Shown here piece by piece: positions 1-40,672 of a DNA stretch of 64,000 nt. The stretch spans positions 868,001-932,000 of the forward strand of contig BDSI01000019.1 of assembly GCA_003117195.1 (NCBI GenBank), written 5' to 3'. Within the stretch, counting starts at the first letter, position 1, and every line of letters begins with the position of its first letter. The stretch comes from Eudorina sp. 2006-703-Eu-15. Lineage: Eukaryota > Chlorophyta > Chlorophyceae > Chlamydomonadales > Volvocaceae. The position numbers were made by a program, and so were the translations under genes. The notes under the pieces were generated by a model. That model made no database searches and was not told the origin of the DNA. It worked only from the letters and a program-made list of their open reading frames with translations.

Positions 1-104
1 TGGCTGGGGTATGGGCCGTAACCTGGCTGTCGTCATCAGCATGTGATCATGTGTGCATGCGTGTCCTAATTTGTGAGATGTGCATGCGTAGATGCTTGCA
101 CCGG

Positions 105-134
105 GGTGTGTGTGTGTGTGTGCGCGCGCGTGTG
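105..134. repeat. (GT)n microsatellite
   Basis: About 30 bases of alternating TG passing into CG, in intergenic sequence. Confidence 0.85.
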
Positions 135-1966
135 CTATGTTTAGGGTTTAGGAGGCCTGCACTCTATGATGGGCCCATACGCCTCGAGTTCCAGAAGACT
201 GTCAGCAACCTTGCTTGCATTTAATGGGAAGGACAGCATACCATCTCTTGTGTCTATGTTATGGGCGGCGTGGCGAGAACGTTGTGTTGTGCCGTGCGGC
301 GGTAACTTCCCTGCCGGGTTTTGAATCCAGTTAGATTGGGGGGCCCTTGGGCTGGCGGGCACATGCCCACACCTGCCTCGCCGCCCACAGAAGTCGCCCC
401 GGTTGGCCCTGCTTGGGTTTAGCATTGTGATACCCGCGTGCATCTCTTGTCTCCCTCCCTCCCTGACTCCTGAGGAGGAGCATCTCATGACCATGATTGC
501 CAAGCTTGGCAAACCAATTTCGGGGACCCTGCCGTGCTCGCACTCGTCACGATGTTTGAATTCCCCGGAGGTTGGCCTCTTGCGGCGCAGTTGACTCCTC
601 GGGTCAGCCAGCCAGCTAGCCAGCCTGTTGATCGTGGGTCGTTGGGTTGCCGGTATACGTACATATATAGGGCGGATGGATGGCCATCCGAACGCGTGAT
701 GGTGACAGACACAGTAACACAAGAGGGGCTCGTAATGGAAAGGTTTGTGGGGGGGGGTGGAGGGGTCCGGCCGGGACCCCCGGCGGCACGGGGCGACTCG
801 GTGTATGTGGCGCCTGGTGTTTTGTCCCGGCCGGAGCGCCGAGGCGCCTGTTTGCGCACACAAGGGAGGGTGGGATTGCGGCCGGCCCCCAAGACGGGGT
901 CTTGTATGATTCACGTCGGTGTGCACCCCACCTGCACCGGCTCACTACCTCACTACCTCTGTTAGCCAGCCGTGATGAGGGCCTGGGCTTCTCCCCGTTG
1001 GTGGGTGGTGGAGGGCAGCGGCCTCCCTCCGCCGGGTGGTGTCGCGAGGAGGGGGCGGGGGGAGGAGGGGGCTCTCGCCCGAACAGGCGGGGGCGGCAGC
1101 ACGGTCGTTGCGCGTTCGTATGTCTCGAGGGAGTCGTCGGTAGTTTGCGCCGGCATGCGGTGGGTTGGCCGTTTGGTTGGGTGAGATGGGCGGGCGGTTG
1201 AGTTTGGCGATCGGGTATTATTGTCAGAGGGTCCCTCGGTTGGATTGGTGGCGTCCCGTTTTGGCCTCCCTGGAGTCGTGTGTCTCGTAGCGCCGCTCTT
1301 TGGAACGACCCAACCGACCCTGCTGCCGGTGGCGTTGTGGCTACCTAGGGGGAGGGCGGCCAGGCAGACGGACCTGAGAGGGGGGGGGTGCGTTCTGTGA
1401 TGGCGTGGAACAAGGAAGAAGAGGGCGGGGCGTAGTGGATGGCGATATGAGGTCCCGGGAGCATACTCCGGCGGGCGAGTGTTGATGCACCCGTGTGTGG
1501 CCAGATGAGCGTGTTGCTGGGGCAGGTTTTCGACTGCGGGCGACGGCGGTGGAGGGCGAGGAGAAGGGGAGTGAGGGGGCGTGGGCACTCCGTGTAAGGA
1601 CTCTGCCTGCAACGCTGTTGTTTGCTGAAGGGGTCCACGTCTCCGGCGGTGGCCCGTAGTCTCGGAAAGCAACGGGGATCGCGGGCCACCATCAGGGGCC
1701 TGCCCGTACGGTCCCGCCGGGTGTCTAATAACCTCTCTACCCTTGCAAGGGAGCGAATTGTCCCTAGAGCACACAGTCACCCCGCGAGTCCATCCGCGAC
1801 CCACTACTCAGCGGCCCGCTTCGGCTTCGCCTTGGTTGGGTGGTGGTCCGCTAATGGTCGCTTACTCCCCCTGAGCGGGCTTTATCCCTGGCCGTGGTTG
1901 GCTCTCAGGAACGGGGTGGTTCCCTGGTAGTGTGGGCACGGGGAGTGTTCCGGCGCACTTGTGGAG

Positions 1967-2004
1967 CCTGTCCGGTGGCGCCATGGGGGCGCAAGTTCGG
2001 TTAT
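1967..2004. repeat. Dispersed repeat D, copy 1
   Basis: The sequence around the motif GCGCAAGTTCG resembles 27557-27592, which has the same GTCCGG, GCGCCATGG and GCGCAAGTTCG blocks in the same order. Two copies only; origin unknown. Confidence 0.5.
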
Positions 2005-2568
2005 AATAATGGACACACAGATGTGCGCGCAGTACCGTACACATAAAGCACGCACACACGCGCGCGAACGCGCCGGGCGCGCGGCACTCGCACGCACACG
2101 TGTGCCCCTTCCCCCCTCCGCCCCCCAGCCACGTTTTGTCAGGCGAGTGAAGGACGGACGACCCTTGCTCCCCTCTGCCGCCCGCCACCCGCCACCAACG
2201 AGAATGCAACACCCCTGGGCACTCCACGTGGATTCCGCTCCACTTTCCACGTTCCCAGGTTTCCAGATGCCCCAAAGGATACAGAATGCGCACGAGGGGC
2301 CAACACGGCGCTCGCTCGCGTGTGCCACGGGCCGCGTCGCATAAGCCCCGGCACAGGCGCGCGCGCTGTTATGCGCCGGGCAGTGTGCTGCCCTTCGGCA
2401 GTGTACGGGACAGTGTACGGGACAGTGTACGGGACGGCTGTGGGCCTCTCGGCCGTGGTGCAGTGCCCTCGTCCCCCGCAGTCCGCAGTCCGCAGCCCCC
2501 TCATCACCTCCGACCCGCTGCGCCCGCGGGGCCACCTGCCCCGCCGCATTCCCCCGCGGGCCGCCCAC

Positions 2569-2660
2569 CCCACCCCACCCCACCCCACCCCAGACCCCAC
2601 CCCACCCCACCCCAGACCCCACCCCACCCCACCCCACCCCACCCCACCCACCCACCCCCG
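2569..2660. repeat. (CCCCA)n tract
   Basis: Pentanucleotide repeat with occasional CCAGA interruptions. It is unlike the Chlamydomonas telomere unit TTTTAGGG, so it is not taken as telomeric. Confidence 0.8.
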
Positions 2661-4218
2661 CCACCACCCCCGCCGCCACCCAACCCCACCCGCGGCCACC
2701 AGGACGCGTCCCTCCCCGACCTCTGCCCGGCCCCCACCCTTTGCCTCTGTCCCCACAGACCACGAGCCTGCATTCCCCCAACACGCACACACACGCACAC
2801 CCGGGCGGGTTGCAATTCTAAACACACGCACACCCGGACCGGTTGGGCCCGTACCCTTACTCGCACACTCACAGGTGTGTGTTTTGGGGACAGGCGGCGC
2901 GGGGGAGAGGTCAGCCCCAAAACTATGGAGGACCCAACAACGTGAGGGGCCACAGAGGCCCGCGCGGGTGCCCAGGTCCGTCTGGGTCCTATCACCCCCA
3001 CCCCCCCACACACACACCGGGTCAGCTGTCGGTGACCGCCGCCGCGGCGGCCTCAGACCCCGCAACGCTAAGTGGAAGCCATAACCCCCCTGCCACCAGA
3101 AGGCGCACCGAGCCATCACCGGGCAAGCGCACCACAAGACCCGCGCCCGGCCCGCGGTCCGTTCCGTTCCGTGATTCCGTTCCCTCCCAGGAGGAGTCCG
3201 TTTCGCTCAGGGGGGGGACCAGCTGCTGCCTAAGGATGAAGACACCTCCGGGGCGGGGCGGGGAGGGGCGGGGAGGGGCGGGGAGGTCAGCCAGCCGCCC
3301 GCCTGGGTGCCTACCCTATATCATGCGGCCCCGTCCGCGGGCCACCACCCGCAAGCTACACCCCCGGCCCATCCCTGCCTCGTTCCCCGGCAATGGCCCG
3401 CAGTCTCGGCAGGTCAGGTCCCGGGGGCCGGGCCCTACCTCCGGACCTCCACGCCGATCAGCGTGGCCCCAACGCGGAAGACGTTTCGTGTAGCCGAACG
3501 CCGTGAGCAGCCAAAACGCCGTCCACTTCGGCTGCTTTTCGGGTGCACCAACACCCCCCCCACCTGCCCGTCCCTCCGCGCACGGAAAGCCTTTGGGAAG
3601 AGGCTGCCCGTCCGATCACCCCGTCGATGCAACGGAGGTGGCAAGAAGCTGCGGGGGAGGGGGGCAAGAAGCCATGCGCCAACCGCACCCCGCCCCTACC
3701 GTTACTCTCCAACTACCAACCGACACACAAACGGCACCAACATGCGATATCCACATATATATAGCACCCTCATCCCCATGCCCAGCCCCAATTCCCGGAA
3801 GCGATTTTGCCCTCCGGATTTGGATCCGACGCTTCGGATTGGAATCGGTCCGGCCCTCACCCCAAGTACACAACCGGCCCCTTTCGTCGCCCCTGAAGCG
3901 TCTAGAGCCCCCTAGGGGCCGCTGATTCCGTTTCACTGCCTCTCCCCTCCCCTCCCCTCCCCTCGTCACCTCCCTTCGTCACAAAGGCGGAAGCAGAGAC
4001 TGCGGACAGAGAATCCAGGGGCCAGCGAGCCATGAATGGAAAAGACAGCTCACCCTGCATGAGCGGTATCTCCCCCCCCCCACACACAGGAAAAATTGCG
4101 GCGCCACCTTCCGGGTGCCGCAGCGCCTTTTTGTCTACCCGTCCAAAGCAAAAACGTAACTCTGCGCAATGTGACCCCACGGGACCCTCGTACGTGGCCG
4201 GGAGGGGGCGACAGCGGC

Positions 4219-4266
4219 TGTGCTGTGCCGTGCCGTGCCGTGCCGTGCTGTGCTGTGCTGTGCTGT
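4219..4266. repeat. (TGCCG/TGCTG)n pentanucleotide repeat
   Basis: Tandem five-base units that change from TGCCG to TGCTG along the run. The same unit in reverse complement (CGGCA) makes the repeat at 27749-27812. Confidence 0.85.
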
Positions 4267-5073
4267 GAAACCCAATTTGAAAACCGCTCACGACATCTGC
4301 AACTCAAGCTGACCAGCGTGGCATACATACACGTCGTACAAAGCGGTGCGTTACGGAACACCCCCCACGGAACGCAGTAAACGGAGCTCACAGGTCCCAG
4401 CTGCCGCCGCCGCCACCCCTCTCCCTCTCCCGCTCCCTCTCCCTCTCCCGCTCCCTCTCTCCCGGGGCGCGCACATTACCCTCGACTGACTGACTGACTG
4501 ACTGACTGACCCCCACGGATCCCCAGATGCAGCATATGTGAGCCCCACCCGGCGAACGGAGGCGCCTCCCCCTGGAGCCCCCCGAGGAAATGCACACAAG
4601 GGACTCGATTCCCCCCCCATCACCCCCTCACGCACATCTCGCGGCAACGAGTTTTCTTTTTCGCATCTCGCGGCTACGCGTTTTCCCTCTCACACCCATA
4701 CACACACTCGCACGCACACACCTAACCTCACACACGGCTCGGTGTTCCCCTACCGCCCACACATCCTCTCTATCCCTCTCTCTCTCTGGGGTGGCAGCCT
4801 TACCTTCCCCCGGACATAGGTACCCCACAGGCATATCTCACCGGCTGCTTCCCTCTCCTCCCACGACCCACAGCAAACCCCCCCCCACACACACACACAC
4901 CCACACACCCTGCCTGGACCCCCGATGGCTCTGGCGCCCTCCCTTGACACGACTGGGGCCCTCGGGTCCCTCCCGCCCCGGTCTCAGGTCGCGACCCACC
5001 CCCCGGGTAGGCGACACGGACCCGATCCGCCCACTCCTTCCGCCGACCGACCTGATGCCCCCTTTTTGTCAAT

Positions 5074-5112
5074 AAAGACAGCGAACCGCAAAAGTGCAAC
5101 AAACAGATAACC
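5074..5112 (-). repeat. Dispersed repeat B, copy 1
   Basis: On the minus strand it shares the core CACTTTTGCGGTT..CGCTGTC followed by TTGACA with copies at 7222-7275, 9905-9965 and 27017-27078. This copy is intergenic; the other three are intronic. Confidence 0.7.
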
Positions 5113-5192
5113 GCTGACCTGATGGCCCCCCCCCCCTGGGGGGGGCCGCGCCGCCGGGCGGGGCGTCGGTCACATCCGGGAGGAGAAACGAA

Positions 5193-5268
5193 GCCCACGT
5201 GGCAACGAAGCCCACGTGGCAACGAAGTCACGTGGCAACGAAGCCCACGTGGCAACGAAGCCACGTCG
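5193..5268. repeat. Tandem array containing four CACGTG palindromes
   Basis: About 16-17 bp units built on CACGTGGCAACGAAG. Perfect CACGTG cores lie at 5196-5201, 5213-5218, 5229-5234 and 5246-5251, spaced 16-17 bp, followed by a degenerate fifth unit (CCACGTCG). It lies about 240 bp 3' of the cyclase stop. CACGTG is the classic bHLH/bZIP G-box; whether it acts as a regulatory site here is unknown. Confidence 0.75.
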
Positions 5269-5506
5269 ACATGGGTCCGATATGAATCATCACATCACGC
5301 CACCTTCCACTTCCCCGTCCCTCCACCTCATGACGTCATTCCGACAACGAAACCACAGTAAGAGCGCCCAACCACCTCCCTCCCCACCCGCCTCATCGAG
5401 ACGCCTGAGGGGCCCGGGAGGCAGGCTCCCCCACAGCCGCCGGCCCCCCCACCCCTCCCGGCCCACCGTCGCCCTCCCCGCCCCTCCGCACTGAGGCCGG
5501 GGCCCC

Positions 5507-21498
<15,992 letters not shown>

Positions 21499-24311
21499 GA
21501 CGAACGCCTTTTAATTCCAGGTAACTCGCTAACCACAATCCATGAACATCTAAGATGTCTCTGTATCTGTGATGACTACGGGCGGCGCTGCCTGTTCGGT
21601 GTGCCAGCACATATTCCTTTCGCGCTCAGAAATCATCGCCGAGGCCCACATTTCCACTCAATTCTCATAGCTGCAAACAATCAGCCATGTAGCCGGAGCT
21701 TCCGTGAGGGAGCTGTGCAACTATCCAGTGAGTGTCTCGTCCACAGCAGTACAATCGAGAAGTTTTTCTTGACACACTACGACAGCTGGCGCTACCAATG
21801 GCGCATACAGGATCGAAACAAAAGCTAAATATGCACGCAGGTAACCGCAGGATTTGCTGCAAGTAAAAGACACATGTGCCGTACACTACAAATATCCCCA
21901 CGTTGTGACGTTTCACCGCCACGGAAGGCATTAATATGATCACGAGGTGGCAAAAGAGTCCCTGCGGTGCCGCGGCAGCCGCACATGCTGCGCGTTACGA
22001 TCATTACCTGACCGCGAACTGCCAACCACCCGATCTTTCCCGGGCCTCACTTTTCCGAATTCCTGAGGCATCTAAAATTTATATCTTGCCTTCAACATCC
22101 ATGTTATCCATAATGCAGCTGTAACCGTCGCTTGGTCAGTCGTCCCGCTGTGTAGTAACCGGGTGAATCCCTGCATATTCCATGACACATGACGCCTTCC
22201 TGGCCCTGGAGCTGCGGTCAGAGCTCCTCCTTAAGTGTCGAGAGATGTCTGCGGTCGCAACTGTTGCTGCACAACTACAAACTACGCCATGTAAAACCAC
22301 CCAGGTATGCAAGCCAGTGCAAGCCATTGCAGACCAGCCCCAATCCTACCGCCGGCTCCGACATCACTTCAGCCCCGGCTTCCAGAGAGTCACCACCATT
22401 GGGCCTGGCCCCCTGACCCCGCCGACGGCATGACGGGTTTGAAACCGGGGGCCCCAAGGGGGCGGGTGCGGGCAGCCATGCCCGTACCGCGTCTGCGCTG
22501 TTTGATGTGCGCCCTGCTCAGCCGATGCGTCTGCCGACCGCCGACGACCCAGAGTGCACGGGCGGCGCGCATTGCATTCCACACAGGCGGGTGACCAGGC
22601 GCGGGCGTGCAGCTGCCGTGCCGCACGGCCGCGCCTTGCAGGCGCCCGAGCAAATGGCTCGTTGCGCACAATTTTAAAAGGTGCGTGGGCATCAGTCGTT
22701 ACATCCTGGGCGGTGGGGCCTGCTGGGGCTTGCCCTGGTATACACCGTTGATCCCTTTGGGGTTCGCTGTAACGTTCATTCATGCATTCATGTTGGGGCC
22801 GCATTGGTCGTAACATCTCCAAAGGCCGCGGCGCGTCAGGTAGGCCGCCATAGGTCGGTGGTTTCCGTCGCCCAGATGCTGGTGGTGTACGCCGATGTCG
22901 CGCGCTGGGACCTCAGTCGGTGTATTGCGTATTTGTGTTGAACCGGTTGAACGCGCTGGAGGTCGTACTCCTTCCCCCTAATGCGTACCACGGTCCTGAT
23001 CCCATAATGCAGGTACTACCCAAGTCGCATTTCAGTTCTCGGTCCCCTTTCTTGGGTGGACTGGACAGGACTGAACAAGACCTCAGAGCCTGACAGGAAT
23101 CGTCAGAGCTCTGAACTGTTCTGAATGATCCTACCTGCTCAGTAAATGCTGGTAAACGCACCTGCGTACTTCTGACTGCTCTGCATACAAAAGCGATGCG
23201 CGCAGACCGCGATGCGCCTCCGATGTAACGCCCAATTCTATTAGCTCGAATTTGTATTTGAGAAGTGCCCGAGTTTTCTCCGAGTTTTCAATGTATCGAA
23301 CTTTCGAATCCCGTCTATTCTTTGTGGCGTTTATTAAATGCGAATACCGGTACCCAAAGGTTCGCCGGCCATTTCCACCGACAGCGGCTCCATCTTCGCG
23401 GTACGACATACTAAAGCCTCGCCGACGCTTTGAGGCAATGCGAAGCAGATGCGAAAGGTGGGGGTATGAGACCAGAAGGAGGAGGCGGCTGGGTACCCGA
23501 GCCCATGGGAAACGGTCGTAACCAGCTGCGTACCGGAGGGGCGAGGACTCGCCCCCCGGACGCCCCCGTGTCAGGCGCCTTCCAGCCTAGCCCCCCCCCA
23601 GGGCGGCGCCCCGTGGCCCCACCCCACCTGGGGACGCCTTTCAATCCCACCTCCGCTCCGTCCCCTCAATCCCCGCACCCCCCCCAACGGTAAGTAACTT
23701 GGGTCGCGTATTGACTCCTGTGCCACGTATCGGTTCCCCAATCCATACCCCCCAACCCTGAAACCCTCCATCCGGCCATCCGGCCGTCCGGGCGCCCGTC
23801 CCTGCCATCCACCCACCCACCTACAGCCTCGAGCACCTTCGAAACCCCCCCGTCGTTGCCACCCATGCATCACAGTCGTTGCCATCCTGATGAGTACATG
23901 CAGCGGACCCCAAAGCGAGGGGGATCATCGGTCGCCTACCCGGATCAACCGCGGCTGCGCTCCGCCGGCACAGCAACAAGGCAACCCAGGTGGTCGCGGT
24001 AGATAGGTCAGCAGTACGATACCAACGGAACTTACAAACTATAACGGACATCCGTCGCGACATGGCCGTACGATAACGGGGGGAAGTGTACCCACGGTCG
24101 TTCACTTGGTCTTCCGACGAGGTCTGGAGTTTCGAACGAGCTTGGCCACGTCATCAAGCGCATAGAACCCCCATACCCGCATATGTGGCTGCCGGCGTGT
24201 GGGGCGAGAACAGGCAGGAGCCCAGTCCCCGGGCGGGGGTGCCCCGACTCGTTTCGTTGACTGACATGCGTGGTTATCGGGGTTATGCGGGGGGGATGCC
24301 GGCGGGCGCCC
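21499..24311. other. Intergenic region between cyclase and LRR-PIN gene
   Basis: It should hold the cyclase promoter and 5' UTR (right of 21498) and the 3' UTR of the LRR-PIN gene (left of 24312). The 21500-23450 part is clearly less G+C-rich than the surroundings. Several open frames exist (for example 22364-22822 minus and 22681-22941 plus) but none has protein-like features or splice support. No RNA gene was recognised. Confidence 0.55.
24032..24036 (-). terminator. Candidate poly(A) signal TGTAA for the LRR-PIN gene
   Basis: TGTAA on the minus strand, about 276 nt beyond the stop at 24312. TGTAA is the usual poly(A) signal of volvocine algae. The match alone is weak evidence. Confidence 0.4.
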
Positions 24312-36509
<12,198 letters not shown>

Positions 36510-39293
36510 CGGGTGAGGAAGCGAATAGAGTATTCCCGTGGAACATTGGAGGCATGAGAACGCAGATTGCGAGAGGACGATGCCAACCGACGGGGTGGGG
36601 CCGGGTCATGAGCTCGGGTGATACACGATGTGACGGCAGCTGTCGGAGCTTACTCCGGGGGCACGGAGCAGCGCAAAGCAGTGAAGCCGGTCCATATTTC
36701 ACTGTTACAGAGGCCGTTCGGGTCATGGTTGGGATCAGAAATCCGCACCGAAACTTAAACGTCGCGTGCGATGCACACCTCCTGACGATGGCCCAGCCCC
36801 GCGGCCGGAGTTTCCACGTCCACGGCCTCTCGACGATCCGTTGATGTGGTCACCCCCGCCGGAAGACTTGCCGTGGGGCTTGCGACGCGCCATCTGGGTC
36901 TCAGACTATGATACCAGTCTACAAGATTTCTTTGTAACAACAATGTCGATCTGAATGATCGTGGTTTGTCAGGAGTATCCTAAGGTTAAATCGTGGTGAT
37001 TGGGTAACACCACGGAACAGGGCTTTAATCGAAATTAAACCAGAACCTCACAACAATGATTTCCGATCTGTCTCTGACACCGATTTTCAAAAGACAAATA
37101 AATCACTGCCGTCTTGCCGGTGTCTTGCGAAGGGTTTGCCGATTCGTGGTACAACAATAGTTCGTTGTGTTCATCAAACCCGCAGAACGCCACGGAGCCT
37201 TCAGATATGTGGCTTGATACTGATTGATAAGCCAAGCCTATAGGTTTCGGAACAAACTCTGCAGCCTTTGAGGCGTGTAGGGTGTCACCTCGCACCTTCC
37301 CTCGGTCCACGTCAGGCCTGTAGGCGACAGCCGGTTTCGCCTCACCATGCCCAGGAGGCCAAACCCCTTTGCTCGACCATCAAAAATCCGTCGCGAAATC
37401 TCGTGGGCGTTACACAGCGCCACGTGTAGGCGGCGCCCTGCGCACCTACGCCCCATGGCCCCCCATGGCCTCGAAGTACCCTGGGAGAGGCGGGTGAGGT
37501 ACTTTGACCCAACGTCTTGGCAGAGAGTTAACAGAAATGACACCAACAAAGTAATAATCTCTTCTACACATAAGGTTGGCGCCCTCAAGGTTAGCAACCG
37601 GGTTCGGCTACAACCGCACTATCCCGCTGGAAACCTGGAATCGAAACCACACCCTGCGAAGCCCTGCGCTTGTCCGCACAGCACCAGTACGGTGCCGCCG
37701 CTCGACGCGGGGGCAGCCGTACCTACTATACCCTAATCTACCCTACTGTACCCTAGTACACAGCCGAAGCCAAGGACAATCAGCTCCACGGAAACCGTCA
37801 AAAGCCACTCGCGGCGAACGCGCGCCACCCCGCCCCGCCCCTGCTCTACAAGGATTCCGCTCCGGACCACTCAAACACACCCCACTCATCTTATTTGGGT
37901 TGCACGCAAAATACGACGGGCGCGGACGACACAGCCAACCCCTAGCTCTGAACTCCCGCGGGGGCACTGACCAAACGACAGATCGCCACCAAAGACGGAA
38001 AACCCAGGTGCTGCACCAGGACCTCAATAGACTACGGTGGTGCTGGCTGAACCACGGAACCGCTGCCTGGCGCCTCCCCGGCTGCCTCGCTGCCCTACGA
38101 CGCACTCTCCCCGCCACCGCCACCACCACGGAGCGGGGTTGGGTTGCGAATTTGCCATGGCTCGCATGCCGTGCTGGCTCGTGCCGCGGGGCACCGAAAA
38201 CACCTGCAACGTAACGACCACCCACACCGCCCACACCTGCTTGCAGCCACCTCTACCCAGTCTGCCTCCCCGCGGAGAGCCTTCGCGCCGGATGAACGGA
38301 CGGACCGACGGAGAGCGCTCCCCGGCCCCTCAATCGCACGCTCTCTCCCTCCAGTGCAGTGCTGTGCAGTGCAGCTGCAGCGACCGACCACAGGATGCAG
38401 CGGAGCCGGACAGCCCCGGCGCCGCAAAGAATGACGCGCGGGACCGCGGATGCACCCCCTCATGAATTCACGCGGAGGCGACACCGCGCAGGGGCCCAGA
38501 CAGGAAAGGCCTCTGTAACCAAGACGAGCCGCACCCACACATGACTCACCGACTCGCGGAACCCAGATGAATGCTTTGGATGCCTCCTGACAACGACGCC
38601 TGGCGGACCAGGGCAGGGGGTGTCCTAACTCTTAGGCCTACTCACCGCACGGGGCCACCTAGCAGCTCGCTGTATCAATTGCAGATAACGGATAGGGCCC
38701 AACGACGCACACCCATGCTGCTGGCACACACCGCGGCCTTCTGCAAACTAAACCGGAATTGAGTGCCCTTCGATAAAGGCAGCGCAGCTCTCGCGCCGCT
38801 CAATGAAACCACGCGCTACCGTAGGTGGCAACCCCGGAGAGACGCGCAAGCTGATGACGGAACAGAAATGTCGACATAGGTTTGACAGTGTCGACAAACT
38901 ACACGGCTCGTGCGCTGCCACAGGCCACGAGGCCTTCGTGGCAGACGTTATGCATGTGCGCGATCGTCGTGCTGTTCTCTCCCCCAGGCTACACAAGGAC
39001 ATACTACAAAATGGGCACTGACGGATGCCCACATATGACATGGCTGGCTAAGCACTGTCGAGCAAGATGCGACCCGGGCAGAGAGATATACGGCGGCTCT
39101 CGAGTAACATGAAAGTACTGATCACCTCTACCGGGGTCCAATGGGGTCCTATAGGCTCACTTCCGGACGAAAACATATAGATGGGCAGACACGCGAGCAA
39201 GGATACACCGGCGCCCGACAGGCCACATACGGAGAACGCGTCTGCATGCAAATAACACCATGAAATGAGATGCATCCTTCCCGGCTGCCGGCC
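36510..39293. other. Intergenic region between LRR-PIN gene and membrane-protein gene
   Basis: Expected to hold the LRR-PIN promoter/5' UTR at the left and the membrane-protein 3' UTR at the right. Open frames are short (for example 37238-37597 minus, 37576-38214 plus) and show no domain or splice support. The region is moderately G+C-rich with almost no simple repeats. Confidence 0.55.
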
Positions 39294-40672
39294 TCATGCG
39301 GTCCCGCTTCCGCTGGCGCAGGCCCCATCTGCCGCTGCGGCCGCCGCAAGAATCGGCGGCAGCGCGTCCGGCCCCGGCTGGGCGATTGGCTGGTCCTGCT
39401 CGTGCTGCGGCGGCACCGCCGCCTGCTCGTGCTGATGGTGGTGGCGGTGATGCACATAGAGGTGGTGATGTGGATGCGGCTGGTAGTGATGCGGCAGTTG
39501 GTGTGCTGCCGCCGTCGGCGCCGCGGGTGGCGGCACCGGCGGCAGCGGCGGTAGCGGCGGCAGCTGCAGGTCCTGGAGGGATCCGGGGGACGGCGATGAC
39601 CGGGACGAGGGCGAGGTGGAGGGCGACGGGGAAGGTGGCGGCGGCGACGCCGCCGTCGCGGGTGGCGACGACGGCCGCTGCGGAGCATCGCCCTGCCGGT
39701 CAGGGAAGCCGCGGAAACGGATGCCCGCGTCCGTGCAGCCACCCGCGCCGCTGCGACCGATGGATGAGTCCCCACTTGGCACCTGGATGGGGGAGCCAAG
39801 GCCCGCCCCCGCCGGCTCCCCCGGCGGCAACAGCTTCCCTCCTGATCCGGGCTGGCCCGCGCCCGCAGCTGCAGCAGCCGGGCCCAGCAAACTGTCTGCC
39901 GGCGCCGGAGTCCCAGAAGCAGCCGAAGACCTTCAGGTTGTACAAGGGGACGGGGACGATGGAAAGATTCGGACGCGGCGCCCAGCAGAACACCTTGGAG
40001 TAACAGATTCGTGTGCGTTGGTGCACGCTCGAGCTTTCATTAACAGATTCTTTTGCGATTCGAAGGTGCGGTCGTTGGGATGGTCCAGGGGACCATCGCC
40101 ATGGCTCCCGCCACGTCGTTGTGTAGGTGATGTGCCTATGGCGTGTGCCTGAGCAGTCCCGTAAAGCTCTCACACCTGCCAATCGCCTTACCGGACCGTC
40201 CAGTACAAGGCCGATGCTGTCCTGAGTCCCAACTGCGCCACCAGCAGCCAAGCCGCGAGTGACGCAGAAATCGCTGAGAATGCGAGCGCCATCCAAGCCG
40301 ATACACACAGCCAAAAGCCGAGGGTGGCCCCTGCAGAAAACCCGGGACAAAACGTTACGTGCCAACTGCACGCTTGCCGTATGCCAAACCGAAATCCAAA
40401 CGCACCAAAGACGAATGCCGCGGCCAAGAGTGCTAACAAAGCACAGAATGTCAATATCATGGCCAGCACCAGCGCCGCTGCGGTGACAGCTGAGGCCACG
40501 CCCGCTGCCGCAGAAACACCCTGCGAGCAGAAGAGCTAGACCATGTCGCGCATCGGTCACCGAAACGGTCAGGAAATAGTCCTAAACCCACCAGCCAGCC
40601 AGCGATTGTTGTTGGCTTGTTGTTGTATGCCCAGACCCTCAGCCCAGCTGCCGAAGCGCGTGCCTGGCCCAT
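39294..40672 (-). CDS. Small multi-pass membrane protein with His-rich cytosolic-type tail, 348 aa, 3 exons
   Basis: Exons (minus): 40672-40592, 40520-40192, 39930-39294; 1,047 nt, phases matched. The N-terminus MGQARASAAGLRVWAYNNK is followed by two long hydrophobic stretches: about residues 38-70 (ALVLAMILTFCALLALLAA) and about 80-125 (LGFWLCVSAWMALAFS and SLAAWLLVAQLGL), each long enough for a hairpin or one to two helices. The 210-residue tail is Ala/Pro/Ser-rich with a dense histidine patch (LPHHYQPHPHHHLYVHHRHH). I do not recognise the family. Hairpin-type organelle or lipid-droplet proteins have similar hydrophobic layouts, but that is only a resemblance. The frame is open upstream to 40732, so the start could be earlier. 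The last 3' splice site (AAG at 39931) is the weakest part. Confidence 0.58.

Larger units (their letters stand above)
1..5506. other. Intergenic, low-complexity DNA downstream of the cyclase
   Basis: No coding exon could be supported. Open frames here are short, overlap on both strands and have the composition of G+C-rich filler. The stretch holds microsatellites (105-134, 2569-2660, 4219-4266), a CT/CCCTCT-rich tract near 4420-4465, an ACTG run near 4484-4510, a G-box tandem array (5193-5268) and one copy of a dispersed repeat (5074-5112). It probably includes the 3' UTR of the cyclase that ends at 5507, but I found no TGTAA on the minus strand close to that stop. Confidence 0.6.

Noticed and set aside
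2569..2660. Telomere-like CCCCA/TGGGG repeat
   Set aside because: Green algal telomeres are TTTTAGGG or TTTAGGG. The run is short, interrupted and internal.
22364..22822. Minus-strand open frame of 152 codons between the cyclase and LRR-PIN genes
   Set aside because: Overlapping open frames exist on both strands, no splice-linked partner exon was found and no motif is recognisable.
39700..40560. A 286-codon minus-strand open frame
   Set aside because: It overlaps the membrane-protein exons in another frame; the spliced model gives much better hydrophobic segments.
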